A stretch of DNA of 64,000 nucleotides from DASPGQ01 sp035457705 (lineage in GTDB: Bacteria > Acidobacteriota > Vicinamibacteria > Marinacidobacterales > SMYC01). A model generated the notes under the pieces. That model was given only the letters and a program-made list of their open reading frames with translations, searched no databases and had not been told where the DNA came from. The position numbers and the translations under genes were made by a program. The stretch's first letter is position 1. Every line of letters starts with the position of its first letter. Location of the stretch: positions 1 to 64,000 of the forward strand of contig DATIBD010000146.1 of assembly GCA_035457705.1 (NCBI GenBank), read 5' to 3'. Of the stretch, positions 7,736 through 16,292 are shown in pieces.

Positions 7736-8283
7736 GACCCGTGGAGCGCGGCGAGATCCTGGATTACGTCACGTACGGGGAGCGGCGTCAGGAGATTCTC
7801 GAGGCTGTCTTGGCAAAGAAAAACCCCCGGCGGATCCACCTGGGCGATCACCTGACGTTCTTGTTCGAGAACCACGACACGGTACGCTTCCAGATCCAGG
7901 AAATGGTTCGAGTCGAACAGTTGGTCAAGGAGTCGGACATCCAGCACGAGATCGACACCTACAACGAGCTCCTCGGTGCCAGGGGCGAGCTCGGGGTGAC
8001 GCTCCTCATCGAGATCGACGACGTGGCAAGACGCCGGGAGCTCCTGCGGCGTTGGAAGGATCTGCCGCAGCATATCTACGTCAAGCTCGAAGACGGGGAA
8101 AAGATCTACGCACGCTTCGACCCGCGTCAGGTCGGTGAGGAACGTCTTTCCTCGGTGCAATACCTGAAGTTCGACACCCGCGGCACGGTCCCCGTGGCGG
8201 TAGGATCGGACCACGAGCTCGTGACCGACGAGGCCGAGCTCACCGAGGAACAACGCGCGGCGCTCGAGACAGATCTTCTTTAG
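7732..8283 (+). CDS. DUF3501 family protein
   Basis: A 183-residue, highly charged soluble protein with no signal peptide or membrane helix. The start GTG at 7732 overlaps the stop of the Fe-S gene (GTGA), so the two are translated together. I recognise the DUF3501 pattern in GDHLTFLFENHDTVRFQIQEM and HEIDTYNELLGARGELGVTL. The function is unknown. Its fixed place after rubrerythrin and a CCG-type Fe-S protein makes a helper or regulatory role in that redox module likely. An alternative GTG start lies nine bases downstream. Confidence 0.75.
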   Translation: MRPVERGEILDYVTYGERRQEILEAVLAKKNPRRIHLGDHLTFLFENHDTVRFQIQEMVRVEQLVKESDIQHEIDTYNELLGARGELGVTLLIEIDDVARRRELLRRWKDLPQHIYVKLEDGEKIYARFDPRQVGEERLSSVQYLKFDTRGTVPVAVGSDHELVTDEAELTEEQRAALETDLL

Positions 8284-8300
8284 GCTCTTTCTAGCTAGCA

Positions 8301-8435
8301 CTCAATGCCGTGGCGGGACCCGTGATCGACCGGCCGGCTCGGCTCGTGCGGCGCTGCGCGCCGATCTCGCGGTAGAAGTCTTGGCCACCGCTCGGCAGGC
8401 TGGGCCGTACTTTTTCATCTTCATCAGCCTGCTGA
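8301..8435. repeat. Extragenic repeat element, copy A
   Basis: The 29 bases at 8301-8329 recur in reverse complement at 12953-12981 with a single mismatch. The arm GCCGTGGCGG is followed by a degenerate second arm here. About 80 bases further on, both copies have a TTTTTCATC...CCTGC stretch (8410-8434 here). The element lies between the 3' end of the DUF3501 gene and the 3' end of vapC, where no gene is seen. It is probably a REP- or MITE-like unit. Confidence 0.55.
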
Positions 8436-8801
8436 CTAGAGTGCGTAGGGAACGCGTACGCCCGGATCGTCCCGTGGGAAGTCTTTCGTGTTGCGGGTAA
8501 CCAAAATAGCGTGCCGGAGGCGTGCCGTCGCCCAAATGAGCGCATCGGGAAGTCGCAGGCGGAGGTCGCGCCGGAGAGCCACGGCTTCTTGAGCCGTCTC
8601 GAGATCCACGTCGCAAACCTCGAACGTTTCCAGGAAATTCCGAATGATTTGCTCCTCTTCCTCTCCGCGCGCACCCACCATGGTCTCCGCCCAGCTGATG
8701 ACACTGATGGCACGTTCGGGAAACCGCTGGATCTCAGATTTGGCTTTCGCGATGCCGTTCAGATAATCGACCAGAATGTTGGTATCGAAGAGAGCGCGCA
8801 C
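8436..8801 (-). CDS. vapC: VapC-type PIN-domain ribonuclease toxin
   Basis: A 121-residue PIN domain. The acidic residues that hold Mg2+ are visible: Asp6 (FDTNIL), Glu39 (WAET), Asp86 (PDALIWA) and Asp107 (TKDF). The active site is therefore complete. It lies four bases after a ribbon-helix-helix gene that should encode its antitoxin. VapC toxins cut tRNA or rRNA when the antitoxin is degraded. The toxin is downstream of the antitoxin, the usual order. Confidence 0.85.
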   Translation of the reverse strand: MRALFDTNILVDYLNGIAKAKSEIQRFPERAISVISWAETMVGARGEEEEQIIRNFLETFEVCDVDLETAQEAVALRRDLRLRLPDALIWATARLRHAILVTRNTKDFPRDDPGVRVPYAL

Positions 8802-8804
8802 GTC

Positions 8805-9020
8805 TCACCACTCGCGGCGCAGCCGTCCCTCGTAGGTGAGCCCGTCGACACCGCGCTCGCGCCAAAGTCCAAAGGCCTCATCCGAGTCCCGCCGAAGACG
8901 TCGACGGGCGTACTCGGCCACCGCCCGACGAATCGCCTCGGCTCGAGAGATCTTCTCGCGTCGACAGAGCTCCCCCAGAGCTTTCAAGTGCTCTTCGGAA
9001 AGCTCCACGATCGTTCTCAT
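8805..9020 (-). CDS. vapB: VapB-type ribbon-helix-helix antitoxin
   Basis: A 71-residue protein with an N-terminal ribbon-helix-helix (RTIVELSEEHLKALGELC, then ISRAEAIRRAVAEYARRR) of the CopG/Arc type, and a C-terminal tail that would wrap the toxin. It binds its own promoter and neutralises the VapC encoded next to it. The start may be the ATG at 9020 or one four codons upstream at 9032; neither has a strong ribosome-binding site. I chose 9020 because the conserved strand begins directly after it. Confidence 0.8.
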   Translation of the reverse strand: MRTIVELSEEHLKALGELCRREKISRAEAIRRAVAEYARRRLRRDSDEAFGLWRERGVDGLTYEGRLRREW

Positions 9021-9169
9021 ACGTGCTATCATATGACGACATCAGATGCCTGTCCAATGACTCCGACAACTGGTCGACACACAACTCCCGAGGAGCAGAA
9101 ACCTTTAGCCCTGTTCTTCGCCCAGGCCTTGCTCGTGCCGTCGTCGCCTTGCGCAGGTATGATGAAGCG

Positions 9170-10498
9170 ATGTACCTCAGGGGTGGCGCGGCCCTCTTCT
9201 TCTCGCTGTTCCTGGCTGCATGCCAGGGCGACCGAGCCCAGAATCGCGCGGCGGCCGATCAGGTCCTCGCCGCTGTCGAAGCGTGGCTCGGTCCCATCGA
9301 GATGGAGCGGGAGCTCGAGGATCTCGTCGACGAGCTCGAGCGCTCCGGCCTGACCCCGTCTCGTGTTTTCGAGAAAACGCTGGGCTGGACGGATAGCTCT
9401 CCGACGAAAAAGACCCTGAGCCTCGAAGGCCGTGCCGGCGACGAGGTTTATCGCATCCTGGCGGCGCCGACCCCGCGCCCCCCGACCCGGCCGGGCGACT
9501 ACCGCGGGACGTTCCGAATAGAGAAGCTCGCCGAGCACGAGTATCGTTGGAGCGGCGAAGACGACGTCCTCCTCGGTGAGTTCCCACTTTCGGTGCTCGC
9601 GGTCGTGATCGAGTCGGTGCTCGAAGAGCTGAGCTCGAGCCAAGGGCCATCCGAACTGCTTCGATTGCTTCCCGAAACGAAGAATGCGTGGGGGCGGCTC
9701 GGCACACTAGACGGCCTCGAGCGACGCCAACTCGATGACGGCACGACGGCGGTCACCCTTCGGGTCTCTCTCCATCCCGACCGCATCGAAGAGGCGTTTC
9801 CCGACTACGCGCGTTACCTAGACAAGGCGGTTCGTCCCATCGAGATGGAACTGGACGTGCTCGACGAGGAAGATACCCCGTGGTGCCGCGTCGAGCTCGA
9901 GGACCTCGGGATCGAGGCCCACCTCCGTATTTCGCATCAAGGGCTTGTTCCACTTCACGGTCCACCCCGTCAGCTTCCCGAACGCCTGGTCACCGTCACC
10001 AGCCTCTCGACGAAAGCCGGGTGGTTTCGTGTCGGTTTTCGCAACTTGCGGTCGCGCTTGCGATTTCAGCGCCGTCCGGACGAGATCGAGATCGCGTTTC
10101 TCTATCTCGACGAGCCCGAGTGGCGCATCCCCTTTCTCGTGGAGCCTTTCTTGACCAGCGCCCTCCGCTACCCGTTCGAAGGCGACGGCGTCGAGATAAC
10201 GACACGGTTTCATCGCCGGGCCGATGGCGGAACGCTCATGGCGAGTGAGTTCCGCATGGCCGTGAAGGAAACCTGGCTCCTGAGGAGGGTTGGCGGAGGC
10301 TTCGGCAGAGAATACGACGACAGTGCGGAGAAGCAGCGGCGGCAGTTTGCTGCGGAAGTCATCGGTGCGTTGAAACGAGACATCCGGGCCGTGCTGAGCG
10401 GCGAAAGCGCCAGCGCGCCGCGGGAGGGAGACGATCGGCGCGACGTTCCTTCATTCGACGGTCGCGAGAACATGGTAAGGTCTCCGTTCGGCTTCTGA
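9170..10498 (+). CDS. Lipoprotein of unknown function
   Basis: A 442-residue predicted lipoprotein. The start at ATG 9170 gives a short signal sequence ending in the lipobox LAAC (about residues 13-16); a longer frame from 9023 would bury this signal inside the protein. The mature part is rich in charged residues and alternates predicted strands and helices, with no motif I recognise. It stops one base before the next gene, an amidohydrolase, so the two are likely co-transcribed. It could be an outer-membrane-attached protein serving that pathway, but nothing in the sequence shows this. Confidence 0.6.
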   Translation: MYLRGGAALFFSLFLAACQGDRAQNRAAADQVLAAVEAWLGPIEMERELEDLVDELERSGLTPSRVFEKTLGWTDSSPTKKTLSLEGRAGDEVYRILAAPTPRPPTRPGDYRGTFRIEKLAEHEYRWSGEDDVLLGEFPLSVLAVVIESVLEELSSSQGPSELLRLLPETKNAWGRLGTLDGLERRQLDDGTTAVTLRVSLHPDRIEEAFPDYARYLDKAVRPIEMELDVLDEEDTPWCRVELEDLGIEAHLRISHQGLVPLHGPPRQLPERLVTVTSLSTKAGWFRVGFRNLRSRLRFQRRPDEIEIAFLYLDEPEWRIPFLVEPFLTSALRYPFEGDGVEITTRFHRRADGGTLMASEFRMAVKETWLLRRVGGGFGREYDDSAEKQRRQFAAEVIGALKRDIRAVLSGESASAPREGDDRRDVPSFDGRENMVRSPFGF

Positions 10499-10499
10499 C

Positions 10500-11594
10500 A
10501 TGAGGATCATAAGCGCCGATTCACACACCATCGAGCCGCACGATCTCTGGCTCGATGCCCTGGGCGACAAGTACGGCGACGAAACTCCTCGTGTCGTGGA
10601 AGGGCACGCCGGGCGGGAAGGTCTCTTCTTTTACACTGGCAAACAGTACGCGCGGTTCAAAGAACAGGATCAGAAGACTGCGGACGCGGGGACGCCCCTG
10701 GCGGGTCGAGATCCCGTCCAGCGCGTCGCATTTCAGAGAAAGGCCGGCATCACCGCCGAGGTCCTCTACCCCACGCTCGGTCTGTCGATTCTGCACTCGA
10801 GCAACCGGAAGGACTATCGGGAAGTCGTCCGCGACGCTTCGCGGGTCTACAACGACTGGCTCGGCGATTTCATCTCCCACGCTCCCCAACGGCTGATCGG
10901 TGCCGCCATGATCCCCATGGACGACGTTGTCTGGGCTTGCTCGGAGCTCGACCGGGTCGCCGCCCGCGGCTTTCGTACCCCGATGATCCACGCGGCGCCG
11001 CCCGAAGGGTGCCCGCCCTATCGGGATCCGAGCTACGATCCGTTCTGGGCCCGGGTGGAAGAAATGGGCCTCCCGGTAACGCTCCATATCGTTACCGGCC
11101 GGATCCCAGATCCCATGGCATGCCACACGAAAGGGGAATGGGAAGAGGGGCCTACCATGTTTCTCGCGACGTGGGAAGAGATTCCCCACGTCCTCGCGAG
11201 CGACTTCATTTTTGGCACCATCCTCGATCGATTTCCTCGGCTCAAGATCGTGACCGCCGAGCTCGAGCTCTCGTGGATTCCGCACTTCATGCGCCGCATC
11301 GACATGATTCAAGGGGTCTATTCCAATCGACTCGAGCTGCCGGCGCTCGAGATGAAGGCGAGCGAATACTTACGGACGCGCGTCTGGCACGGGCTCATCG
11401 ACGAAAAGGCCGGGGTCGGGGCAATTGCCGAGATTGGTTACGACCAGGTCGTGTGGGGCTCCGACTTTCCTCACACGATCTCGGTGGGCGTCGAGACGGA
11501 ACATGCGCTGAACGAGTTGTTCCGAGAACTGGGAAACGAGGAACGCATCAAGGTCGTCGCCGACAACGCCGCGGCGCTCTTTCAGCTGACCTGA
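10500..11594 (+). CDS. Amidohydrolase family 2 protein
   Basis: A 364-residue TIM-barrel metal hydrolase. The N-terminal SADSHTIEP is the usual metal-binding opening of this family (His9), LHIVTG supplies a second histidine, and WGSDFPH carries the C-terminal acid. Members of this group hydrolyse or decarboxylate small carboxylic and aromatic acids. It differs from the LigJ-like protein at 322 and is about 9 kb away. It follows the lipoprotein gene by one base, so the two are probably an operon. Substrate not readable. Confidence 0.78.
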   Translation: MRIISADSHTIEPHDLWLDALGDKYGDETPRVVEGHAGREGLFFYTGKQYARFKEQDQKTADAGTPLAGRDPVQRVAFQRKAGITAEVLYPTLGLSILHSSNRKDYREVVRDASRVYNDWLGDFISHAPQRLIGAAMIPMDDVVWACSELDRVAARGFRTPMIHAAPPEGCPPYRDPSYDPFWARVEEMGLPVTLHIVTGRIPDPMACHTKGEWEEGPTMFLATWEEIPHVLASDFIFGTILDRFPRLKIVTAELELSWIPHFMRRIDMIQGVYSNRLELPALEMKASEYLRTRVWHGLIDEKAGVGAIAEIGYDQVVWGSDFPHTISVGVETEHALNELFRELGNEERIKVVADNAAALFQLT

Positions 11595-11619
11595 TCGGAG
11601 AAGCGAGCCGGCCAGCCGC

Positions 11620-12816
11620 TCACTCGGCGGGAATCCGGTCGACGGGCACAGGCATGATGTTCCAGGTGAAGCGTCCGAGACCGTCGGTGAACGTCACCAG
11701 GGTTTCTTTCTCGAACCCTTCTCCCGCCCATATATAGCGCCGCACTTCGTTCTGATCGTCACTGGCGACGTAGAGCTCGTCTCGATGATCTCCATCCAAA
11801 TCGACGAGGATGGAGGCATGTTCGAAGCCCGAAGAATCGGAATCAATGAGCCGCTTCGTCCAGAGCTCGCCTTCGCGAGTCAAAAGCCAGAGGCCGGCCT
11901 TGTGCGTGGCCGCAACCATCTCTTTTTTTCCGTCTCCGTCGACGTCCCCGGCAGTGAGAAAGCGACACAGCCGATCGTTCAGGCTGGCGATCAATTCGCC
12001 CGACGTGGCCGAGGTGTCGGCATCGTACCGGAGAATCTCGACCTGCCCTCCCGAGACGCCTTCCACGGAAACGTAGAGCTCGTCTCGGCCATCGCCGTCG
12101 ACGTCGTCGACCAGAACCTCCTTCGCATGACGATCGCCGAGATCAGCAACCTCCACACGGCCTTCCCCTACCGCGGGAACGTAACGCACCACTTTCCCTG
12201 GCTGCGGCGTCCCGTCCACTTTGTTCGGCGCCGTCGGTGTGGCATAGACCTCGAGCGTTCCGTCGCCGTCCAGATCCCCGAGCTCGATCTCGTGCACGAC
12301 CGTGTCTGGCTCTCGATCGAGCTCAACCACGGAGAATCCACCGTTGCCATCGGGCCGCAGCACCGCAACCACACCTTGATCGTGGGTCGCCACGGCGATT
12401 GCGGCCGTGCCCTCACCGTAGATGTCCCCGATCTCGGCATCGCGCATTCGGCTGAACTTCCCGCCGAAATCCGCTTCCCAGAGCGTCTCCGCGCCTCCGT
12501 CCGGATGCCAGAGCTTCACGATCGCTTTGGTGCCACCAAGAGTGAGGATGCCATCGGAGTAGGCCATTGCCTTATGGAACACATTGCTGTCCGGATCCTC
12601 GATATAACGATACTTCCATTCGCCAATTTCATGCGTGAGGATTCCGAGCCGTGCCGGAAGGGGCTTGGGTGACCCATCGTCGTTCTTGTCGAGCGCGGCC
12701 ATGGCAAGAAGCAGCCCCTGGTCGAAGCCCTCCGGTGCGTGAGCTGGTTGACAGCTCCAAAGGGAAAACGTTGCCAACGCACTGAGACAATACAGATTCC
12801 ATCGAGCTCGCATCAT
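11620..12816 (-). CDS. FG-GAP/VCBS-repeat lipoprotein
   Basis: A 398-residue secreted lipoprotein. The signal sequence ends in SLWSC (about residue 22). The mature part has repeated calcium-binding-like segments such as DLDGDGTLEVY, DVDGDGRDELY, DVDGDGKKEMV and DLDGDHRDELY, which are the FG-GAP/VCBS blades of a seven-bladed beta-propeller. Such proteins are surface-exposed and often bind sugars or other proteins; no catalytic residues are seen. It converges on the amidohydrolase gene with 25 bases between the stops. The start may be either of two adjacent ATG codons. Confidence 0.8.
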   Translation of the reverse strand: MMRARWNLYCLSALATFSLWSCQPAHAPEGFDQGLLLAMAALDKNDDGSPKPLPARLGILTHEIGEWKYRYIEDPDSNVFHKAMAYSDGILTLGGTKAIVKLWHPDGGAETLWEADFGGKFSRMRDAEIGDIYGEGTAAIAVATHDQGVVAVLRPDGNGGFSVVELDREPDTVVHEIELGDLDGDGTLEVYATPTAPNKVDGTPQPGKVVRYVPAVGEGRVEVADLGDRHAKEVLVDDVDGDGRDELYVSVEGVSGGQVEILRYDADTSATSGELIASLNDRLCRFLTAGDVDGDGKKEMVAATHKAGLWLLTREGELWTKRLIDSDSSGFEHASILVDLDGDHRDELYVASDDQNEVRRYIWAGEGFEKETLVTFTDGLGRFTWNIMPVPVDRIPAE

Positions 12817-13015
12817 TAGAACCGGAGCCTAGCACGAGACGCCTGCGGCCGGAAGCTGGCAGGGTGATGAAAAACTCAACCCACCCTGCGCGAGCGGAGC
12901 GAGCCCGGCGCGCTGGCCGCGCCGTAAACAGCCCCGAGCCGTGGCGGCACGATCGATTACGGGTCCCGCCACGGCATTGAGCACTCCCTAGAGTGAATCC
13001 GTGCCGATGCGCGCT
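12817..13015. repeat. Extragenic repeat element, copy B, with strong hairpin
   Basis: This gap holds the second, inverted copy of the repeat found at 8301-8435. The match is best at 12953-12981 (one mismatch in 29), and a gatgaaaaactc stretch near 12867 corresponds to the TTTTTCATC part of copy A. A perfect 10-base inverted repeat, GCCGTGGCGG at 12938-12947 and CCGCCACGGC at 12966-12975, would form a stem with an 18-base loop. It lies between two minus-strand lipoprotein genes and may also stop transcription from the upstream one. Confidence 0.55.
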
Positions 13016-14047
13016 CTATCTCTTCCCTATCCGCAAGTTGGAAAAAATGGCCTGTTCGAGCGTCTCGTTTCGCGGCGCTCCGCCGAGCTCGATCCAGTGG
13101 GTGGAAGGATTGTAGCGATTGTCGTAGTTCCAAGTCAGAACCTCGACGCCATCGAATAGTCCCCTTCCCCATTGAGTGTCGATTCCAGGAAAGTCACCCC
13201 ACTCGACGCGAAAATGATAGACCTGGTCCGGATTCCAGCGATCGTAGTCGTAGTAGATGTTTCGCTCCTGCCCTCTCGAGATCCAGCGTAACCGCAAATT
13301 CCCGAAGTCCACCGTCCGTCCGTCGAGCTTCTGGAGGTGCATCCGATACGGGTTGGTGGTGTACTCCCCGCGAGTCGGATCCCACATGATCATGAGCATC
13401 CGTTTGTCCGAGCGTGGGTTGGGTTCACGAAGGTTGGTGACGTCGAATTCCACGAAGCCGCTGACGATGGTGGGCACCTCGTAGCGAATGAAGCTATCGG
13501 CTGCAGTCGCCATCCAACCGCGCGCGTTGAACGTTCCCCCAGTCACCATGCCCACCGACGTCCCGTTGGTCAGCGGATCGGAGACGAAAATCCCTGCCGC
13601 CGCCGGGGCGCTGACAGAGAAGCCCTCCCGGATCTTGAAGCTCGCCGTCTCCGACCAGGGACTCACCTCGCCCGTCGCGCTAGCGCGAGCCCGCCAGAAG
13701 TAGACCGCCAGACCTTCCGCGTCGGCCTCACCACCGCTTGGAGGCTCGGGTAGCTGCCACGAGGTGGTGCCTCCCGGACCTTGTCCGAGACCTTCCACGG
13801 CGTTCACCATGGATTGAAAAGCGTCGTCGGTGGCGACTTCGAAACCATAAGTCGGCTCGCCCTGTCCCCCGCTCGCGTTTCGCACGGTTAGGGTGGGCAG
13901 TTTATCGGTGACGACAGCTCCCATGGCCGGAGCCTGAATGGCAGGGGCCGTTATCGAGGGCGACGAGGGAGAGCTTTTGGATTCACAGGCGAGCCCGCCG
14001 AGAAATGCGAGCGCCGATATCAGGAAAGTCCAGGTCGGGCGATACAT
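13016..14047 (-). CDS. Lipoprotein with Ig-like and beta-sandwich regions
   Basis: A 343-residue predicted lipoprotein starting at the ATG at 14047; the signal sequence ends at a lipobox GGLAC (about residue 20). A serine/proline linker follows. Residues about 35-140 look like a fibronectin/Ig-like fold (TYGFEVATDDAFQSMV, YFWRARASATGEVSPW). The C-terminal 180 residues are rich in Trp and Tyr and resemble a concanavalin-like beta-sandwich that could bind carbohydrate. No glycosidase motif is visible. It is probably a surface carbohydrate-binding protein, but this is a fold guess. Confidence 0.6.
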   Translation of the reverse strand: MYRPTWTFLISALAFLGGLACESKSSPSSPSITAPAIQAPAMGAVVTDKLPTLTVRNASGGQGEPTYGFEVATDDAFQSMVNAVEGLGQGPGGTTSWQLPEPPSGGEADAEGLAVYFWRARASATGEVSPWSETASFKIREGFSVSAPAAAGIFVSDPLTNGTSVGMVTGGTFNARGWMATAADSFIRYEVPTIVSGFVEFDVTNLREPNPRSDKRMLMIMWDPTRGEYTTNPYRMHLQKLDGRTVDFGNLRLRWISRGQERNIYYDYDRWNPDQVYHFRVEWGDFPGIDTQWGRGLFDGVEVLTWNYDNRYNPSTHWIELGGAPRNETLEQAIFSNLRIGKR

Positions 14048-14381
14048 CGTGTTTGGGATCCTATCCTTTCTTTCTTCGATGACGGGTGCGTCGTGAAAAG
14101 CTAGCACGAACCGTCGCGCCCATCCAAGACTGCCAAGCAGGGAATGGTTTCGATGGGGTTCATCGGTCGGAACATGAGAGACAGACGCGCTTCTTGCCGC
14201 TCGAGATCCCCAATGCTCGGCGGATGTTGCGCTTCCGATATTGGCTATGTGAACGGTCCCGCGGTCTGGCTCGAATCAGTCAGAACCGTTGCAGCCGATG
14301 GGCTCGCGGCCGGCACATCGGTGACGACCGGTCAAACCACCCATTCGGGGACCGAGTGGATATGCGGCCGCATCTCGTCCA
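14048..14381. other. 334-base gap with no gene seen
   Basis: This stretch lies between the start of the lipoprotein gene and the end of the DUF2061 gene, both on the minus strand. Plus-strand open frames run through it and into the antisense of DUF2061, but their products are low-complexity and look like shadows. It should contain the promoter for the lipoprotein. I see no repeat, hairpin or RNA gene in it. Confidence 0.4.
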
Positions 14382-14600
14382 TCAGGGCGAGTTCATCGGA
14401 ACGGCTCGGCCCCAGCGGACACGAACCCACATTCGCTCGTGGATCCAAAACAGGAAGATTTTCGACAACCCCTCTGCGGAGCCGATTCCGACCGCTATGA
14501 GCAGGTCGTCGGTAAACATGAAGGCGAGCAGGCTGGTAACCAGGGTCGCCACCACTCGATAGCTCATCGCTTTCACCACGCTACGCAGATGCGTATCCAT
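14382..14600 (-). CDS. DUF2061 small membrane protein
   Basis: A 72-residue protein with two predicted membrane helices (about residues 15-30 and 32-52) and the DUF2061 pattern RSVVKAMSYRVVATLVTSLL ... LSKIFLFWIHERMW. The family is small, integral to the inner membrane and of unknown function. It starts three bases after the stop of the Rrf2 regulator gene with a GGGAG ribosome-binding site, so the two form an operon. Regulation by the Rrf2 protein through the palindrome at 15102 is likely. Confidence 0.8.
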   Translation of the reverse strand: MDTHLRSVVKAMSYRVVATLVTSLLAFMFTDDLLIAVGIGSAEGLSKIFLFWIHERMWVRVRWGRAVPMNSP

Positions 14601-14603
14601 TGG

Positions 14604-15083
14604 TCACGCTCCCATCGGCGCGCCCGATGTAGACCTATTTCTCCGGCGTCCCGATTTTTTCGATCCATCGGAGAAATACCTCAGTGAATAGTTGTCGAGC
14701 ACGCCGACGATGGCTTCGCGCACCTCTCTCATCGCCTCCTGCAGCGGGCAATGCGCCCGATCGGCATAGGGACAGTCATCACACTCTTGGTAGGCGGTCT
14801 TGCTAACGCAGCGGATCGGCGCGAGCGGGCCATCGAGAATGCGAATCACGTGGCCCAGCGTGACCTGCTCGGGGGGTTTGATCAGAGTGTAACCGCCGCT
14901 CAACCCCCGCCGGCTCGCAAGCAACCCCGCGTTACGCAAGCGCAGCAGAACCTGCTCCAGGTATTGGACGGGAATATGTTGACGGCGGGCGATGTCCTCG
15001 CGGCGAACGGGCCCGCGATCCTGCTCGGCCACCAGATCGATGAGTGCCCGAAGGGCATACTCGCTTTTTTTGGAAAATCGCAT
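14604..15083 (-). CDS. Rrf2-family transcription regulator with cysteine cluster
   Basis: A 159-residue Rrf2 protein. The winged helix covers about residues 1-65 (FSKKSEYALRALIDLV, then QYLEQVLLRLRNAGLLASRRG). Residues about 91-112 hold four cysteines in the order RCVSKTAYQECDDCPY ... HCPL, the place where IscR and relatives bind a [2Fe-2S] cluster. It probably senses Fe-S status, redox or a sulfur signal. A perfect palindrome lies just upstream of its start, so it likely controls itself and DUF2061. The arginine-rich C-terminal tail is unusual. Confidence 0.82.
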   Translation of the reverse strand: MRFSKKSEYALRALIDLVAEQDRGPVRREDIARRQHIPVQYLEQVLLRLRNAGLLASRRGLSGGYTLIKPPEQVTLGHVIRILDGPLAPIRCVSKTAYQECDDCPYADRAHCPLQEAMREVREAIVGVLDNYSLRYFSDGSKKSGRRRNRSTSGAPMGA

Positions 15084-15101
15084 CAGTTGTTTACTATGTT
15101 A

Positions 15102-15116
15102 GTCAACTTTGTTGAC
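15102..15116. promoter_or_regulatory. Palindromic operator before the Rrf2 gene
   Basis: GTCAAC-TTT-GTTGAC is a perfect inverted repeat with six-base arms and a three-base centre, 19 bases upstream of the Rrf2 start codon. It lies in an AT-rich promoter that reads TTGTCA on the minus strand at about 15114-15119. Binding here would block the promoter, which is the normal way an Rrf2 regulator controls its own gene. Confidence 0.6.
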
Positions 15117-15285
15117 AATACAAAATCGAGGCGGAAGGGTCAACCGGCTATTCACACGATGAGCTTCGCGACTCCGCGGCCTTCGCGTCGTTAGGGTTTC
15201 TTGGGCTCGAATACGTTATCGTTTTTTCTGAATGCAGTACTTAGGACCTTACCGTGCTAGCCCAGAAAAAATTCCGACTTCGAGC

Positions 15286-15978
15286 TCAGGCCACCCGCTG
15301 CTCGCCCGAGGGCTCGGGGGTGCGGATGAACTCGACGATGCTTCTCCCCCTGTCCCGCCAGTGAATCTCGATGAACCGTGAAGCACCTCGAATGTCGCCA
15401 CGCTCCAGACATTGAACGACGCTCGAAAGCTCGCCTTGGCGCGACCGCCACCCGAGCGCGGTACAGGCGATCTCGAAGCGTGCAGCGCGGACGGCGAGTG
15501 GACGCAGCGTGTCGACGAGGAAGCGGTTGGGGCACTGCGCCACCAGGAGTGCGTGCCAGTCGGCCTCCACCGCGATTCGCTCCGTTGCCGTGGTGGTCGA
15601 CTGCTCGAGGCGCATGACGAGAACGCGAAGCTCATCCAGACATCCGAGAGCGCTCGAATCGGCCGTGACGACGGCGAGGGCCTCGAGCGCTCCCAAAACG
15701 GGGTAGAGCTCGCTCGCATCGCTGTCGGTGAGCGGCGCTACGATCCAACCCTTCCGCCCGAAGCTTTGCACCAGGCCGTCCCGAGCGAGCGAGACCATCG
15801 CTTCGTGAAGGGGAGTTCGGCTCACGCCGAGCTGTCGCGCGAGGTCGTTCTCGTACACGCGCGTGGCCGCTGGAATTCGACCGTCGGTTATTCGCTCCAG
15901 GAGCTGGCGACGCACCTCGTCTCTCAGGAGAGGTCGCGCGATCGGTTGAAAGAGTGGGTGAGTCGAGTCTTCCTTCAT
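15286..15978 (-). CDS. GntR/FadR-type transcription regulator
   Basis: A 230-residue regulator. The N-terminal winged helix is seen in RDEVRRQLLERITDGRIPAATRVYENDLARQ (split by my reading at about residues 20-50) followed by LGVSRTPLHEAMVSLARDGLV. The C-terminal FCD-type helical domain would bind a carboxylate effector. I start it at ATG 15978; the open frame continues 40 codons further upstream, but that part has no family resemblance. Such regulators usually control carboxylic-acid catabolism genes. The target is not evident here, since the neighbouring genes are other regulators. Confidence 0.8.
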   Translation of the reverse strand: MKEDSTHPLFQPIARPLLRDEVRRQLLERITDGRIPAATRVYENDLARQLGVSRTPLHEAMVSLARDGLVQSFGRKGWIVAPLTDSDASELYPVLGALEALAVVTADSSALGCLDELRVLVMRLEQSTTTATERIAVEADWHALLVAQCPNRFLVDTLRPLAVRAARFEIACTALGWRSRQGELSSVVQCLERGDIRGASRFIEIHWRDRGRSIVEFIRTPEPSGEQRVA

Positions 15979-16292
15979 GTCGAAACTCCGATAAGTTTGG
16001 CGCCGTAGCAACGGTCCATAGAGCTCCCATGTAGCAGATTCCGGCACACCCATCGGGTACCGGCGATATTGCAAACTCCAGGCATCGAACGAAGCCATAA
16101 CTCCTTCTAAACTTGCATGTTGCGTTCCAGTTTGACGATACGGAATTCGAGCAAGAAGTCGGTCTTTGGGGTCGAGCCAAGCTCAGAAATCCAAGGAATC
16201 GTAGAGGAAGTCCGGACTTTCGAAGTCGGGAAATCGATTGAATTCATCGGCTTCGATGGATTTTGGAGCACCGTAGTGCCACAATTCAGTGG
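15979..16292. other. Divergent intergenic region with no gene seen
   Basis: About 314 bases separate the GntR gene (minus) from the MarR gene (plus). It must contain both promoters. It is less GC-rich than its flanks, especially 16080-16290. I could not pick out a convincing palindrome or -35/-10 pair, and no RNA gene is apparent. Confidence 0.35.

Noticed and set aside
9023..9169. N-terminal extension of the lipoprotein at 9170
   Set aside because: It would place the signal sequence and lipobox about 60 residues inside the protein.
14086..14562. Plus-strand gene antisense to DUF2061
   Set aside because: The product is low-complexity, has no motif and overlaps a recognised gene on the other strand.
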